64,000 bases of DNA from JBAZOO01 sp041648735 (GCA_041648735.1 JBAZOO010000001.1:62001-126000); one strand, 5' to 3'. Positions 26,743 through 35,440 are shown, counted from the first letter of the stretch. Numbers and translations: made by a program. The notes: generated by a model not told the origin, from the letters alone.

Positions 26743-27293
26743 AACTGTGGAAAATTTACGATCGCCTGGTCTATCTGTACCATGCCGGATTGGTCCTTCT
26801 TCACAGGTGCCGGTTCGCCCGTTGCGGCGTCGGCTTTTCCTTCGATCCCCGCGGAAATTACAGCTTCCAGAACATCTACTGCGGCGATTATGTCTCCCTG
26901 GGCGAACGACCGCGCCTCATTGCGACGCGCTCGAAAATCATCATTGGCAACCATGTGATCTTTGCCTCCGACGTCGTCATCCGGGGGGGTGACCATCGCA
27001 CCGACGTCGTGGGACGCTTCATGGATTCCATCACCGACGCCGAGAAACGGCCGGAAGACGATCAGGACGTGATCATTGGTGACGACGTGTGGGTCGGCGA
27101 CCGCGCCATCATTCTCCACGGGGTCACCATCGGCCGCGGCGCCGTGGTGGCCGCCGGCGCCGTGGTCACAAAAGACGTGTCGCCGTACGCCATCGTGGGC
27201 GGCGTGCCAGCAAAACTCATCCGCTATCGGTTTGATGAAGAAAATTTCCGCCGTCATGAAACAATCCTGTATGGCACGATAGTCACCCACTAA
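26739..27293 (+). CDS. Hexapeptide acyltransferase
   Basis: The 184-residue beta-helix enzyme has a hydrophobic N-terminal helix, SFDPRGNYSFQNIYCGDYVSLG, GGDHRTDVVGRFMDS, and the closing IIGDDVWVGDRAIILHGVTIGRGAVVAAGAVVTKDVSPYAIVGGVPAKLI. It is of the maltose/galactoside O-acetyltransferase type. It starts with an ATGA overlap. The same overall form is repeated in the next gene, suggesting an old duplication. Confidence 0.88.
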   Translation: MKLWKIYDRLVYLYHAGLVLLHRCRFARCGVGFSFDPRGNYSFQNIYCGDYVSLGERPRLIATRSKIIIGNHVIFASDVVIRGGDHRTDVVGRFMDSITDAEKRPEDDQDVIIGDDVWVGDRAIILHGVTIGRGAVVAAGAVVTKDVSPYAIVGGVPAKLIRYRFDEENFRRHETILYGTIVTH

Positions 27294-27390
27294 TTCAAGC
27301 CAATACCATGATCTTTCTATAACATCAAAAATTCAACGCTAAACCAGCCTGTCCAAAAATGGGAATTGGTCACCTCTGTAGCTTATTATT

Positions 27391-27981
27391 ATGTTTTTTA
27401 AAATAATTGCAAATTTGTTTTCACTGCTTTCACGCGTAAAATATGGACTGTTGCGACGTGCGCTCGTCGGTCAATTCAAGGCCTGCGGCACCAATGTGTT
27501 CATCGATGCCAGAAATTCGCATTTCTCCGCTCCTCTTATTTCCATCGGTTCCGATGTCTATATTGGCCCCGGTGCCGACTTTTCGGCACTTTCGAAGCCA
27601 ATTATCATCGGTAGCAAGGTGATGTTCGGTCCCCACGTCTCCATCCGCACAGACAATCATAACATTTCATGCTTGGGACGGTTTATGTATGATGTCCACG
27701 AGCGCCGACCCGAGGATGAAGAAGAGATTGTCATCGAAGACGACGTGTGGATTGGAACCCGCGTCATCATTCTGAAAGGGGTGCGGGTAGGACGCGGGTG
27801 TGTAATTGCGGCGGGCACGATCCTAACCCGCTCTGTCCCTCCTTACAGCATCGTGGGCGGGGTTCCGGGAAAGGTCATACGACAACGGTGGACTCATGAT
27901 GAAATCCTGATGCATGAAAAAGTGTTGTATCCGGAAGGGCAACGACTTGCGTTTGCCTCTGAAGAGAAAGCCAGCAAATGA
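27391..27981 (+). CDS. Hexapeptide acyltransferase
   Basis: This 196-residue paralogue of the previous protein has PLISIGSDVYIGPGADFSA, RTDNHNISCLGRFMYDVHERRPEDE and IEDDVWIGTRVIILKGVRVGRG. It is markedly AT-richer than the gene before it. The 97-base gap upstream (27294-27390) is AT-rich and may hold a promoter, though no clear -35/-10 pair can be defended. The stop overlaps the next start (ATGA). Confidence 0.87.
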   Translation: MFFKIIANLFSLLSRVKYGLLRRALVGQFKACGTNVFIDARNSHFSAPLISIGSDVYIGPGADFSALSKPIIIGSKVMFGPHVSIRTDNHNISCLGRFMYDVHERRPEDEEEIVIEDDVWIGTRVIILKGVRVGRGCVIAAGTILTRSVPPYSIVGGVPGKVIRQRWTHDEILMHEKVLYPEGQRLAFASEEKASK

Positions 27982-29216
27982 CGCCCCCATGTCACACCAT
28001 CTCCGATGATCTTCCCCATATCGCCTATTCCTCCCTGCGGGACAGATCACCTATCCGGCCATGTATTGTTCATTTAGTCGAAGGATTTTCGCTCATTGGT
28101 GGACCACCAGTGTTAGTTCGGCAAATTATTTACGGCCCATTGAAAGAAAAATATAATTTTCATGTCATTTCGTATGCGATCAGGGGATTTTCTCCAAAAA
28201 GTCTTTTCACGATTAGGCGGCTTTTGTGCGAATTGCGGCCGGATATCGTTCATGTCCACGGATTGAAGCCGGATGGTTTTCATGCGGTTCTTGCTGCAAA
28301 ACTGGCCGGCGTTCCGAAAATTGTCACCGTTATTCACAGCTCAACCGAGCTTTCTGTCTCCGAATATGCATCCTTGCTGGCAAAGTTGAAACGCTGGCTA
28401 GTGTGTCACATCATGGAAACAGCGACACTGTTTTTTTCAGATGCAATTTATACGGTATGCAATCATATCAGAAATAACCGCAGAATTATCCGATGGTCCG
28501 GGCACAGATTGAAAGAAACAATTTACAACTGCATGCAAATCCCGATGATAACTAAAACAAGATCAGAAATTAGAAAAGAGTTTGGCTTTTGTAATGACGA
28601 TTTTTTGCTTATTTTTATTGGAAGAGTGTGCAAAAACAAAGGGCTGCTTGTGCTGGCTGACGCCATGGATAAAATCATAGCACAAACAACTCAGAAAAGC
28701 CTAAAATTGGTTATCGTTGGCAGCGGAAGTGGAGATGAATATGAAACAATAAAGGAAAGGTTTCGCGAATTGAACGACAGGAAAAAAGTTTTTTTTATCG
28801 GCGTACAAAAAGATGTGTTTAATTTGAATAAAATGGCAGATATTTTTGTTCTTCCCAGTGTATTCAAAGAAAATTTTTCGTTTTCTCTATTAGAAGCGAC
28901 CGCAGCGGGAGCCCCTGTTATCGCCACCAATCATGGTGGAAATCCAGAACTTATCATTAATGAAAAGACGGGCCTGCTTGTTCCGCCGGCTGACCCGCAA
29001 GCATTTGCGGACGCCGTTCTTCGGCTGATCGGCAACGAAGAAATGCGTGCTAAACTTGCCATCGCGGGCCGAGAACGAACTAAAACTGTTTTTTCCGTTG
29101 AAAACATGCTTGAAAAAACGCATTGTCTGTATCAAGAGTTGCTCCCAAAAGACAAGCGTAGCCAACTTCCCCGACATGTCCCCCCAGATTCACCGTCCGA
29201 CATTAGTCACTTTTAA
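27978..29216 (+). CDS. Family 4 glycosyltransferase
   Basis: The 412-residue GT-B protein has HLVEGFSLIGGPPVLVRQI near the N-terminus, DIVHVHGLKPDG, IFIGRVCKNKGLLVLADAM starting the C-terminal domain, and LPSVFKENFSFSLLEATAAGAPVIATNHGGNPELI with the E-x7-E motif. A retaining transferase of unknown donor is expected. It is the most AT-rich gene of the window. The 9-base gap to the next gene indicates an operon. Confidence 0.9.
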   Translation: MTPPCHTISDDLPHIAYSSLRDRSPIRPCIVHLVEGFSLIGGPPVLVRQIIYGPLKEKYNFHVISYAIRGFSPKSLFTIRRLLCELRPDIVHVHGLKPDGFHAVLAAKLAGVPKIVTVIHSSTELSVSEYASLLAKLKRWLVCHIMETATLFFSDAIYTVCNHIRNNRRIIRWSGHRLKETIYNCMQIPMITKTRSEIRKEFGFCNDDFLLIFIGRVCKNKGLLVLADAMDKIIAQTTQKSLKLVIVGSGSGDEYETIKERFRELNDRKKVFFIGVQKDVFNLNKMADIFVLPSVFKENFSFSLLEATAAGAPVIATNHGGNPELIINEKTGLLVPPADPQAFADAVLRLIGNEEMRAKLAIAGRERTKTVFSVENMLEKTHCLYQELLPKDKRSQLPRHVPPDSPSDISHF

Positions 29217-29224
29217 ACTTTCCC

Positions 29225-30784
29225 ATGCGTACACAAGCACTGCAATTATTTTTTGTCACCAGGTATCCAGAGTTTTTTGTTGACCTTGTGGTTAGCAGGC
29301 TCTTATTTCTCGCCATGCGCCTGTCCGGCGGCATGGCCATCGGCAAAGATGCAAGTATACGTGGATTGCCAATCATTTCTTTGGCAGCAAGCAGCTCCAT
29401 CCGGATCGGCAATCACGCGTATCTCATCTCACGTCCCAAAAACACGGCCCTTGGCGTCAACCACCCCGTCATCCTGCGCACCCTCAAGCCGGACGCCCGC
29501 CTTCAAATCGGCGACCACTTCAAGGCCAGCGGCGTCACGATCTGCGCCGCCCAATCGGTCACCATCGGCAACCGGGTCATGATGGGAGCCAACGTGACGG
29601 TTGTGGACACGGATTTCCATTCCTCCGATCCGGCCGTCCGCTTTTCCCCCCGCGACGCCGAGATGGCCAAAACCGCCGCGGTCACCATCGGGGATGATGT
29701 GTTTGTCGGCATGAACGCCATGATCATGAAAGGCGTTTCCATCGGCAATGCCGCGATCATCGGCGCCGGCGCCGTCGTCGTCAAGGATGTCCCCGCCGGA
29801 ACAATCGTCGCCGGCAATCCGGCAAAAATTGTCTCCACCCAAGCTCCCCGGCAAGGCATAATCCGCATGGAAGACCGATTTACCTTCGTGGTCATTCCCA
29901 CTTTTAAGGAAAAAGAGAAGATGGCGGCCTTTCTCCGCTGCTTCTCCCAAGTGACGGAGAACAACGTCTGGCTCCTAGTCGCCAACGGCAATCCCGGCGA
30001 TGAAACGAGCGAGCTTTTGCGGCAGACGCAATCCCCGCGGGTGCTTGAACTGCCCGGGAATCCGGAGTTGTTCTGGTCGGGCCTGGTCAACCTCGGCCTC
30101 CGCCACGTCCTCGAACAAGAGACCGACCCGGAATTCGTGATCATCATGAATGCCGATGTCGAGTTCGAGGGCAAGACTCTGGCGGCGCTGCTGGCCAAAG
30201 CCAGGGCAAACCCGGACACTCAGTTGGCCGCCGTAACTGTGGCCGGGGACAGGGTCGTCTCCAGCGGCGTCAAAGTCGTCTCCTGGTTTCTGACCCGTAA
30301 TCGTCATCCACTGGCAGGAACGCGTCCCGAGGATCTTCCCCCCGATGCCCTGATCCCTGCCGATTTCCTCCCCACCCGTTGCACCCTCATTCCGTTTGCC
30401 GCCGTGAAAAAGGCGGGGGTGATTGCGGAAAAAGAACTGCCCCATTACGGCGGCGACAACGAATACACCAACCGGGTACGGAAATTAGGTTATCCGACCT
30501 ATATCTTCACTGGCTCGCAGGTCAGGGTGGACGCTCAAAATACCGGAACTAATGTTTTTTATAAGTCCATCCCACTGGGCAAACGGCTCCACTCTTTGTT
30601 TTCCATCAAGTCTCCGGCCAACCCCATCTATCGCCTGCGGTTCGTGCGGTTGGCATACCCCTGGTACGCCTGGCCCTCCGCCATGTTCTTGTACACCGCG
30701 CGTAGCCTGCTGGAGGTTTTGCTCGGCGGTGCGGCCATCAAATCACTTTTCCGGCACAAAGAAGCCGGTTTTTCGGGATCTTGA
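29225..30784 (+). CDS. Fusion: hexapeptide acyltransferase and family 2 glycosyltransferase
   Basis: Residues about 1-205 form a hexapeptide acyltransferase (VTIGNRVMMGANVTVVDTDFHSSDP, then VGMNAMIMKGVSIGNAAIIGAGAVVVKDV). Residues about 215-519 form a glycosyltransferase of the rhamnosyltransferase-like GT2 type (DRFTFVVIPTFKEKEKMAAF, NPELFWSGLVNLGLRH, IIMNADVEFEGKTLA, HYGGDNEYTNRVRKLGY). The join lies at ..QGIIRMEDRF.., where a Met could once have been the start of a separate GT gene. A fusion would couple acylation and glycosyl transfer in one protein. Base composition shifts to GC-rich within the first part. Confidence 0.85.
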   Translation: MRTQALQLFFVTRYPEFFVDLVVSRLLFLAMRLSGGMAIGKDASIRGLPIISLAASSSIRIGNHAYLISRPKNTALGVNHPVILRTLKPDARLQIGDHFKASGVTICAAQSVTIGNRVMMGANVTVVDTDFHSSDPAVRFSPRDAEMAKTAAVTIGDDVFVGMNAMIMKGVSIGNAAIIGAGAVVVKDVPAGTIVAGNPAKIVSTQAPRQGIIRMEDRFTFVVIPTFKEKEKMAAFLRCFSQVTENNVWLLVANGNPGDETSELLRQTQSPRVLELPGNPELFWSGLVNLGLRHVLEQETDPEFVIIMNADVEFEGKTLAALLAKARANPDTQLAAVTVAGDRVVSSGVKVVSWFLTRNRHPLAGTRPEDLPPDALIPADFLPTRCTLIPFAAVKKAGVIAEKELPHYGGDNEYTNRVRKLGYPTYIFTGSQVRVDAQNTGTNVFYKSIPLGKRLHSLFSIKSPANPIYRLRFVRLAYPWYAWPSAMFLYTARSLLEVLLGGAAIKSLFRHKEAGFSGS

Positions 30785-30788
30785 ACGC

Positions 30789-31811
30789 ATGGGTGAACCG
30801 CGCCCCAAAATCTCGGTCATTCTTCCCTGCCGCAACGAAGTGCAGCACATTGAGGAATGCGTGCGCTCGCTTTTGGCCCAGGAACCGCCGGCCGGCGGAA
30901 TGGAATTTATCATCGCCGACGGAATGTCGAATGACGGCACACGGGAAATCCTGCGGCGCATGGCGGCCGAGTCTCCCGCGCTTCAGGTCATCGACAATCC
31001 CGGGAAGATCACGCCAAGCGGACTCAATGCCGCCATCCGCGCGGCAAAGGGCGAGATCATCGTGCGCATGGACGCCCATACGGAGTATGCTCCGGATTAT
31101 GTCGTCAGGTGCGTGGAGACTCTCGAAAAGACGGGTGCCGACAACGTGGGCGGTCCGGCGCTGACCAACCCCCAAACCTACATGCAGCGGGTCATCGCGG
31201 CCGCCTACCACTGTCCGTGGGTGGTCGGCGGCTCGCGATTCCATGATGCCGGCTACGAAGGAGTTGTGGACACCGTCACCTACGGATGCTGGCGGAGGTC
31301 GGGGTTCGACCGGTTCGGCTATTTTGATGAGGAGCTTGTCCGCAATCAGGATGACGAGCACAATTTGCGCATCACCCGCGGCGGGGGAAAAGTGTGGCAG
31401 TCGCCGGCCATTCAAAGCTGGTATGCGCCGCGGAGTTCGCTGGGTTCCCTTTTCCGCCAATACTTCCAGTACGGGTACTGGAAAGTGCGGGTCATCCAGA
31501 AGCACAAAATCCCCGCCTCCCCCCGCCATTTGATTCCCGGCGCCTTTGTCCTGGCGCTCGCCCTGCTTGCCCCGGCGGCCCTTTTCTGGGTTCCGGCGCG
31601 GCTCCTGCTGGGCGCCCAGCTTTCCGCATACGCCGCGTTTCTCCTGCTGGTGTCCGCGGACATCGCAAGACGCAATGGCTGGCGGCTGTTTCCCCCTTTG
31701 CCCGCCGTCGTCGCCGCCTACCAGCTTTCCTATGGACTGGGGTTCCTGCTCGGGATTTTCGATTTTGTCATCTTCCGAAGCCGCGGCCGCTATCGTACGC
31801 TCAGCCGGTAA
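30789..31811 (+). CDS. Membrane-associated family 2 glycosyltransferase (ExoA-like)
   Basis: The 340-residue product begins with KISVILPCRNEVQHIEECVRS, has ADGMSNDGTREIL, VRMDAHTEYAPDYV (DxD-like D-x-H) and DEELVRNQDDEHNLRI, and ends in hydrophobic helices (residues about 250-330). This arrangement resembles succinoglycan glucosyltransferase ExoA. It starts 4 bases after the preceding stop. Confidence 0.88.
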   Translation: MGEPRPKISVILPCRNEVQHIEECVRSLLAQEPPAGGMEFIIADGMSNDGTREILRRMAAESPALQVIDNPGKITPSGLNAAIRAAKGEIIVRMDAHTEYAPDYVVRCVETLEKTGADNVGGPALTNPQTYMQRVIAAAYHCPWVVGGSRFHDAGYEGVVDTVTYGCWRRSGFDRFGYFDEELVRNQDDEHNLRITRGGGKVWQSPAIQSWYAPRSSLGSLFRQYFQYGYWKVRVIQKHKIPASPRHLIPGAFVLALALLAPAALFWVPARLLLGAQLSAYAAFLLLVSADIARRNGWRLFPPLPAVVAAYQLSYGLGFLLGIFDFVIFRSRGRYRTLSR

Positions 31812-31873
31812 GCTGGGCGCCGGCTTCCCGTCGCATGGATCCGGGCCATGGATATCCTGACGCCGCCGCGTTT

Positions 31874-33016
31874 ATGAAAATTGCCATGGTTTCCCAATTT
31901 TTCCCGCTGGACGCTCCGCCCTCCTGCGGGGTGGCGACGGCCACGCTGAACCTGTGCCGGGCTCTGGCGGCCCGTGAAGATGTCGAACTCACGGTGCTGA
32001 AGCCGCTTGCCCCGACGCGTAAGCGGACAGAAGTCGTGGCGGACGGCATACGGGTGATTGCTCTTCCGTACGGCAGTCGCGTGCCGCCCGGATGGGCCGT
32101 TCTGGGCGGAATCCTCGTCCGCCTCCGCGGGGAACTTCGCCGGCATGCGTTCGACCTCGTCCACGTCCAGGACTCCCCTTGGATCTGCCGGTGGCTTCCG
32201 GACCCCACTCTGCTGACTCAGCACGGCTGGGTTGAAAAAGACGTCGTTCTCGAAACACACCGGCACGGAGGACGCCTCAAGGCCGCCGTGCTGCGGCTGA
32301 CCGGCGGCTGGGCGCGCAACCGCGTCCGTCAGGTGATCGCGGTGAGCCCTTGGGCCGCCAGGCAACTGGCCTCCTTTCCCGGACGGCGGGCATGGGTGAT
32401 TCCCAACGCCTTGGCCCCCGAAGACTTCCAAGTGCGGCGGCAGGAGTCCGCGGCATGCCGCTTTCTGGCCTCAGGCAGGGTTTGCCGGCTAAAAAACATC
32501 CACGGGCTTCTGCGCGCCTTCCGGCAGGTTCTGGAGCGTCTCCCGGACGCCGAACTGCATCTCGCCGGAAGCCTTGATGACGAGGCTTATCTCAGGGAAT
32601 GCCGGCTGATCGCGGAAGACACGGGGATTTCCGGAAAAATCGCCTTCCTTGGTTCGCTTTCCGGCGCGGATCTCCGGAAGGAACTGGCGCAGGCCACGGC
32701 TCTGGTTCAGGCGTCGTACCACGAGAACGCCCCCATGAGCATTGCGGAAGCCATGGCGGCCGGAATCCCGGTGGTGGCCACGGCGGTGGGGGGCGTGGAC
32801 TGGATGCTGGACGGCGGGAAAGCCGGGGTGCTGGTGCGGAACCCTGACGCCCCTGGTGAACTGGCGCAGGCGATGATCCGTCTTGGCACCTCGGCCGATG
32901 AGCGGTGGCGTTTGAGTCAGGCGGGGATGCAGCGGGCGCAAATTTTCCGTCCGGAACCTGTTGCCGAGGCGACGGTTGCGGTCTATCGCGAAATTCTTAC
33001 GAATGGAGTCCAGTAG
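31874..33016 (+). CDS. Family 4 glycosyltransferase
   Basis: The 380-residue GT-B protein starts MKIAMVSQFFPLDAPPSCGV and has DLVHVQDSPWICRW, VIAVSPWAARQL, SGRVCRLKNIHGLLRAFRQ and SYHENAPMSIAEAMAAGIPVVATAVGGVDWM (E-x7-E region). Sugar specificity is unknown. The ATG at 31874 fits the family; a longer frame upstream overlaps the previous gene in another frame and is not used. Confidence 0.9.
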   Translation: MKIAMVSQFFPLDAPPSCGVATATLNLCRALAAREDVELTVLKPLAPTRKRTEVVADGIRVIALPYGSRVPPGWAVLGGILVRLRGELRRHAFDLVHVQDSPWICRWLPDPTLLTQHGWVEKDVVLETHRHGGRLKAAVLRLTGGWARNRVRQVIAVSPWAARQLASFPGRRAWVIPNALAPEDFQVRRQESAACRFLASGRVCRLKNIHGLLRAFRQVLERLPDAELHLAGSLDDEAYLRECRLIAEDTGISGKIAFLGSLSGADLRKELAQATALVQASYHENAPMSIAEAMAAGIPVVATAVGGVDWMLDGGKAGVLVRNPDAPGELAQAMIRLGTSADERWRLSQAGMQRAQIFRPEPVAEATVAVYREILTNGVQ

Positions 33017-33123
33017 TTGCCGCAAGGCCCAACTATCGGCACAAAGTAGGCGGAGCGTCCCCGCTCCGTCCCGGCGAAAGGGCGGTCTGGCACGCACCGG
33101 GGACGGTGCCACTACCTTTTGTC
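33017..33123. repeat. Hairpin-rich repeat words before the phosphoglycosyl transferase
   Basis: The gap contains CGGAGCG-TCCC-CGCTCCG and CACCG-GGGA-CGGTG stem-loops. The same words occur inside the GT4 coding region at 34500-34620 and in the gap at 35441-35540. It is the first repeat DNA after the long repeat-free cluster. Confidence 0.75.
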
Positions 33124-33714
33124 ATGAAACGTCTTTTCGACATTGTGACTTCATTCCTTGGGCTGGTGGCCTTGTCCCCGCTGCTGCTGCTGACAGCCCT
33201 CGCGATTGTGGCGGCGGACGGCGTCCCGCTGCTGTTCCGCCAACTGCGCGTCGGCCGCCACGGCCGCGACTTCCGCCTCTGCAAGTTCCGGACGATGGCG
33301 GTGCGGAAAGAGGCGGAAATGGGCAGCTTCGACGCCGGCGGCGCCGCGCGGGTGACACCCCTCGGCCGATTCCTGCGCAAGACCAAGCTGGACGAATTGC
33401 CGCAGCTCTGGAATGTGCTGATCGGCGACATGTCGCTGGTCGGGCCACGCCCGGAAGTGCGAAAATGGGTGGACGCGTATCCGGAACGCTGGGCCGCCGT
33501 GCTGACGGTGCGCCCGGGCATCACCGACAACGCCTCGATCGAGTTCCGGAACGAGGAGGAAATCCTGGCGCGGGCGGCGGATCCGGAGAAAGCCTACCGC
33601 GAGGACGTGTTGCCGCGCAAGCTGGATTTGTACGAGGCGTATGTGCAAAACCACAACTTGGTGGGCGACCTGAAGATCCTCTTCCGCACCCTGTGGACGA
33701 TTGTAAGACGGTAA
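33124..33714 (+). CDS. Polyprenyl-phosphate sugar phosphotransferase (monotopic PGT)
   Basis: The 196-residue product has the reentrant-helix start MKRLFDIVTSFLGLVALSPL, then LFRQLRVGRHGRDFRLCKFRTM, TKLDELPQLWNVLIGDMSLVGPRPE with the catalytic Asp-Glu pair, and VRPGITDNASIEFRNEEEIL. It would start repeat-unit assembly by placing a sugar-1-phosphate on undecaprenyl phosphate. It closes the compact cluster. The IEFRNEEEIL ending distinguishes it from the PglC-like enzyme at 43348. Confidence 0.92.
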   Translation: MKRLFDIVTSFLGLVALSPLLLLTALAIVAADGVPLLFRQLRVGRHGRDFRLCKFRTMAVRKEAEMGSFDAGGAARVTPLGRFLRKTKLDELPQLWNVLIGDMSLVGPRPEVRKWVDAYPERWAAVLTVRPGITDNASIEFRNEEEILARAADPEKAYREDVLPRKLDLYEAYVQNHNLVGDLKILFRTLWTIVRR

Positions 33715-33735
33715 CCCCCGATGGCAGCAAAAACG

Positions 33736-33912
33736 TTTTCCCCACAACACACACGAAACCAAGCCTCCCACAAATCTTCACGAATCCATATAAAATCCCT
33801 GGCGCTCACTGTCCAGTCGGCAACTCCAATCATCCGCCCCTGTCGTTTCGGTGGGCGAATTTGTGAAGATTTGTGGGATCACTATTTCCGTTTTCTTTCG
33901 TGTGTTTAGTGG
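33736..33912. repeat. Long imperfect palindrome with TTTCGTGTGTTTAGTGGGG ends
   Basis: The left arm starts TTTTCCCCACAACACACACG and continues CCCACAAATCTTCACGAAT. The right arm is its near reverse complement (ATTTGTGAAGATTTGTGGG, then CTTTCGTGTGTTTAGTGGGG). About 80 bases of unrelated sequence lie between. This is the clearest stand-alone example in the window of an intergenic spacer bounded by inverted copies of the main repeat word. No gene lies inside. Confidence 0.85.
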
Positions 33913-33921
33913 GGAAATGGA

Positions 33922-35262
33922 ATGGCCATGCGCATCCTCCACCTCACCCCGAGTCTGTGCGACGCCACCAGCGGCCTGGCGGGAGCGGTGCGTGGCATGT
34001 GCGGCGCTTTGGCGAAGGCGGACGTGGAGGTCACGGTGGCGGCCATCCACAACCCGGACCGTGACAAGCCGCCGCCGCTGGCCGACTATCCCTGCATCCT
34101 GGCCACGCCCAGCCGGTTGCCCATCCTGCGCCAATGGCTCTACAGCCGTGAGCTGCACCGACAGCTCGAAGCAACCTTCGCCGCCAAGCCGCCGGACTTG
34201 ATCCATCTCCATGGACTCTGGCTCTACCCGCAATGGCTGGGACGGCAGTTGGCCTTGCGCTGGAACATCCCCTATGTGCTGACCTTGCACGGGATGCTGG
34301 AGCCTTGGCGGTTCCGGCATCATGCCTGGAAAAAGGCGCCGGCCTGGTGCCTCGCCGACCGCCAGGTGGTGCGCGACGCCGCGCTGCTGCACGCCACCGC
34401 GCCCGCGGAGGCGGAAAATCTCCGGGCCCGCGGCCTCCGCAACTCCATCGCGGTCATCCCCCTGGGGATCGCTTTCCCCGAAAGTGCCATCCAAAGTCGG
34501 GGCACCGTCCCCGGTGGGACCTGCCGTCCAGGCGCCTTTGCGGAGCGAGGACGCTCCGCCCACTTTAGTGGTGGCGCCGTCCCCAGTGGCAAGGGTTTTT
34601 CTTGGAGCGGGGGCGCTCCGGCTACTTTCACCGCGCTCTTCCTTTCGCGCCTCCACCCCAGCAAAGGATTGCCGCTGCTCGTGGCGGCCGTGGCCAAAAC
34701 CCGGCCAACGGGCTGGCGGTTTGTCATTGCCGGCCCGGACGAAGGGGGGCACCAAGCGGCAATCATGCGCCTGGCACGCCAAGCCGGAGTGGCGGACCGC
34801 TTCGAGTTCGTCGGCCCGGTGGTGGGCGAGGCCAAGTGGCGGCTCTACGCGGCCGCCGATCTCTTCATCCTGCCGTCGTTCAACGAGAACTTCGGGCTGG
34901 TGGTTGGCGAAGCGCTGGCCTGTGGCGTGCCGGTGCTGACCACCATGGCGACGCCATGGACGGAGCTGGCAGAGAAAGGCTGCGGCTGGGTGTGCGAACC
35001 CACCACCGACGCCTTGGCAACGGCCCTGCAACAGGCCTGCAACACTTCCGTGGCGGAGCGTCAGGCCATGGGCGAGAGCGGCCGGGCCTGGGTGCGGACG
35101 ACGTTCTCCTGGGCCGCCTGCGCGTCGGCCTTGAAAGCGATCTATGAAGGCGTCGCCGCCGATGTCCTCCCCAAGGGTCCGTTACAAAATAACTTTGGCA
35201 TTGGGCACGGCGCCAGGCCATCAATTTCAAGGAATGAGGAATGCGCATGTCGAGATATGTAA
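33922..35262 (+). CDS. Family 4 glycosyltransferase with a repeat insertion and a MITE-derived C-terminus
   Basis: This 446-residue GT-B enzyme has RILHLTPSLCDATSGLAGAV, DLIHLHGLWLYPQWLGRQL, IPLGIAFP, then LFLSRLHPSKGLPLLVAAV and SFNENFGLVVGEALACGVPVLTT (E-x7-E). Between IPLGIAFPES and TALFLSRLHP, about 48 extra residues (Gly/Ser/Arg-rich) are encoded by intergenic repeat words at about 34493-34635, kept in frame. At the 3' end a 260-bp MITE-like element has been inserted one codon before the old stop: without it the protein would end ..ADVLPK at TAG 35441. The last 29 residues come from the element. It may still be functional, since both changes spare the core folds. Confidence 0.87.
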   Translation: MAMRILHLTPSLCDATSGLAGAVRGMCGALAKADVEVTVAAIHNPDRDKPPPLADYPCILATPSRLPILRQWLYSRELHRQLEATFAAKPPDLIHLHGLWLYPQWLGRQLALRWNIPYVLTLHGMLEPWRFRHHAWKKAPAWCLADRQVVRDAALLHATAPAEAENLRARGLRNSIAVIPLGIAFPESAIQSRGTVPGGTCRPGAFAERGRSAHFSGGAVPSGKGFSWSGGAPATFTALFLSRLHPSKGLPLLVAAVAKTRPTGWRFVIAGPDEGGHQAAIMRLARQAGVADRFEFVGPVVGEAKWRLYAAADLFILPSFNENFGLVVGEALACGVPVLTTMATPWTELAEKGCGWVCEPTTDALATALQQACNTSVAERQAMGESGRAWVRTTFSWAACASALKAIYEGVAADVLPKGPLQNNFGIGHGARPSISRNEECACRDM

Positions 35263-35435
35263 ATGACGAATGACGCCAAAAGTGATGGCCTGGCGCCATG
35301 CCCCGAAGGGCTGCCATTCTTTTGCCTGTTTTCTGCGTTGCTCCATCGTTACATATCTCGATATGCGCCTCAGTCGCGCCTTGAAAACAAGCAAAATAAT
35401 TGGCAGCAAATGGCAAAGTTATTTTGCAACGGACC
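35176..35435. mobile_element. 260-bp MITE-like element with 26-bp inverted ends and CCAAG target duplication
   Basis: The left end GGTCCGTTACAAAATAACTT… and the right end (reverse complement, GGTCCGTTGCAAAATAACTT…) match over about 26 bases with two or three differences. The direct repeat CCAAG lies outside both ends (35171-35175 and 35436-35440). Internal inverted pairs are GCGCCAGGCCATCA (35210-35223) with its complement at 35283-35296, and GCGCATGTCGAGATATGTAA (35243-35262) with its complement near 35350-35368; these two pairs interleave. No transposase is encoded, so it is a non-autonomous element. It supplies the current stop codon of the upstream glycosyltransferase. Confidence 0.88.
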
Positions 35436-35440
35436 CCAAG

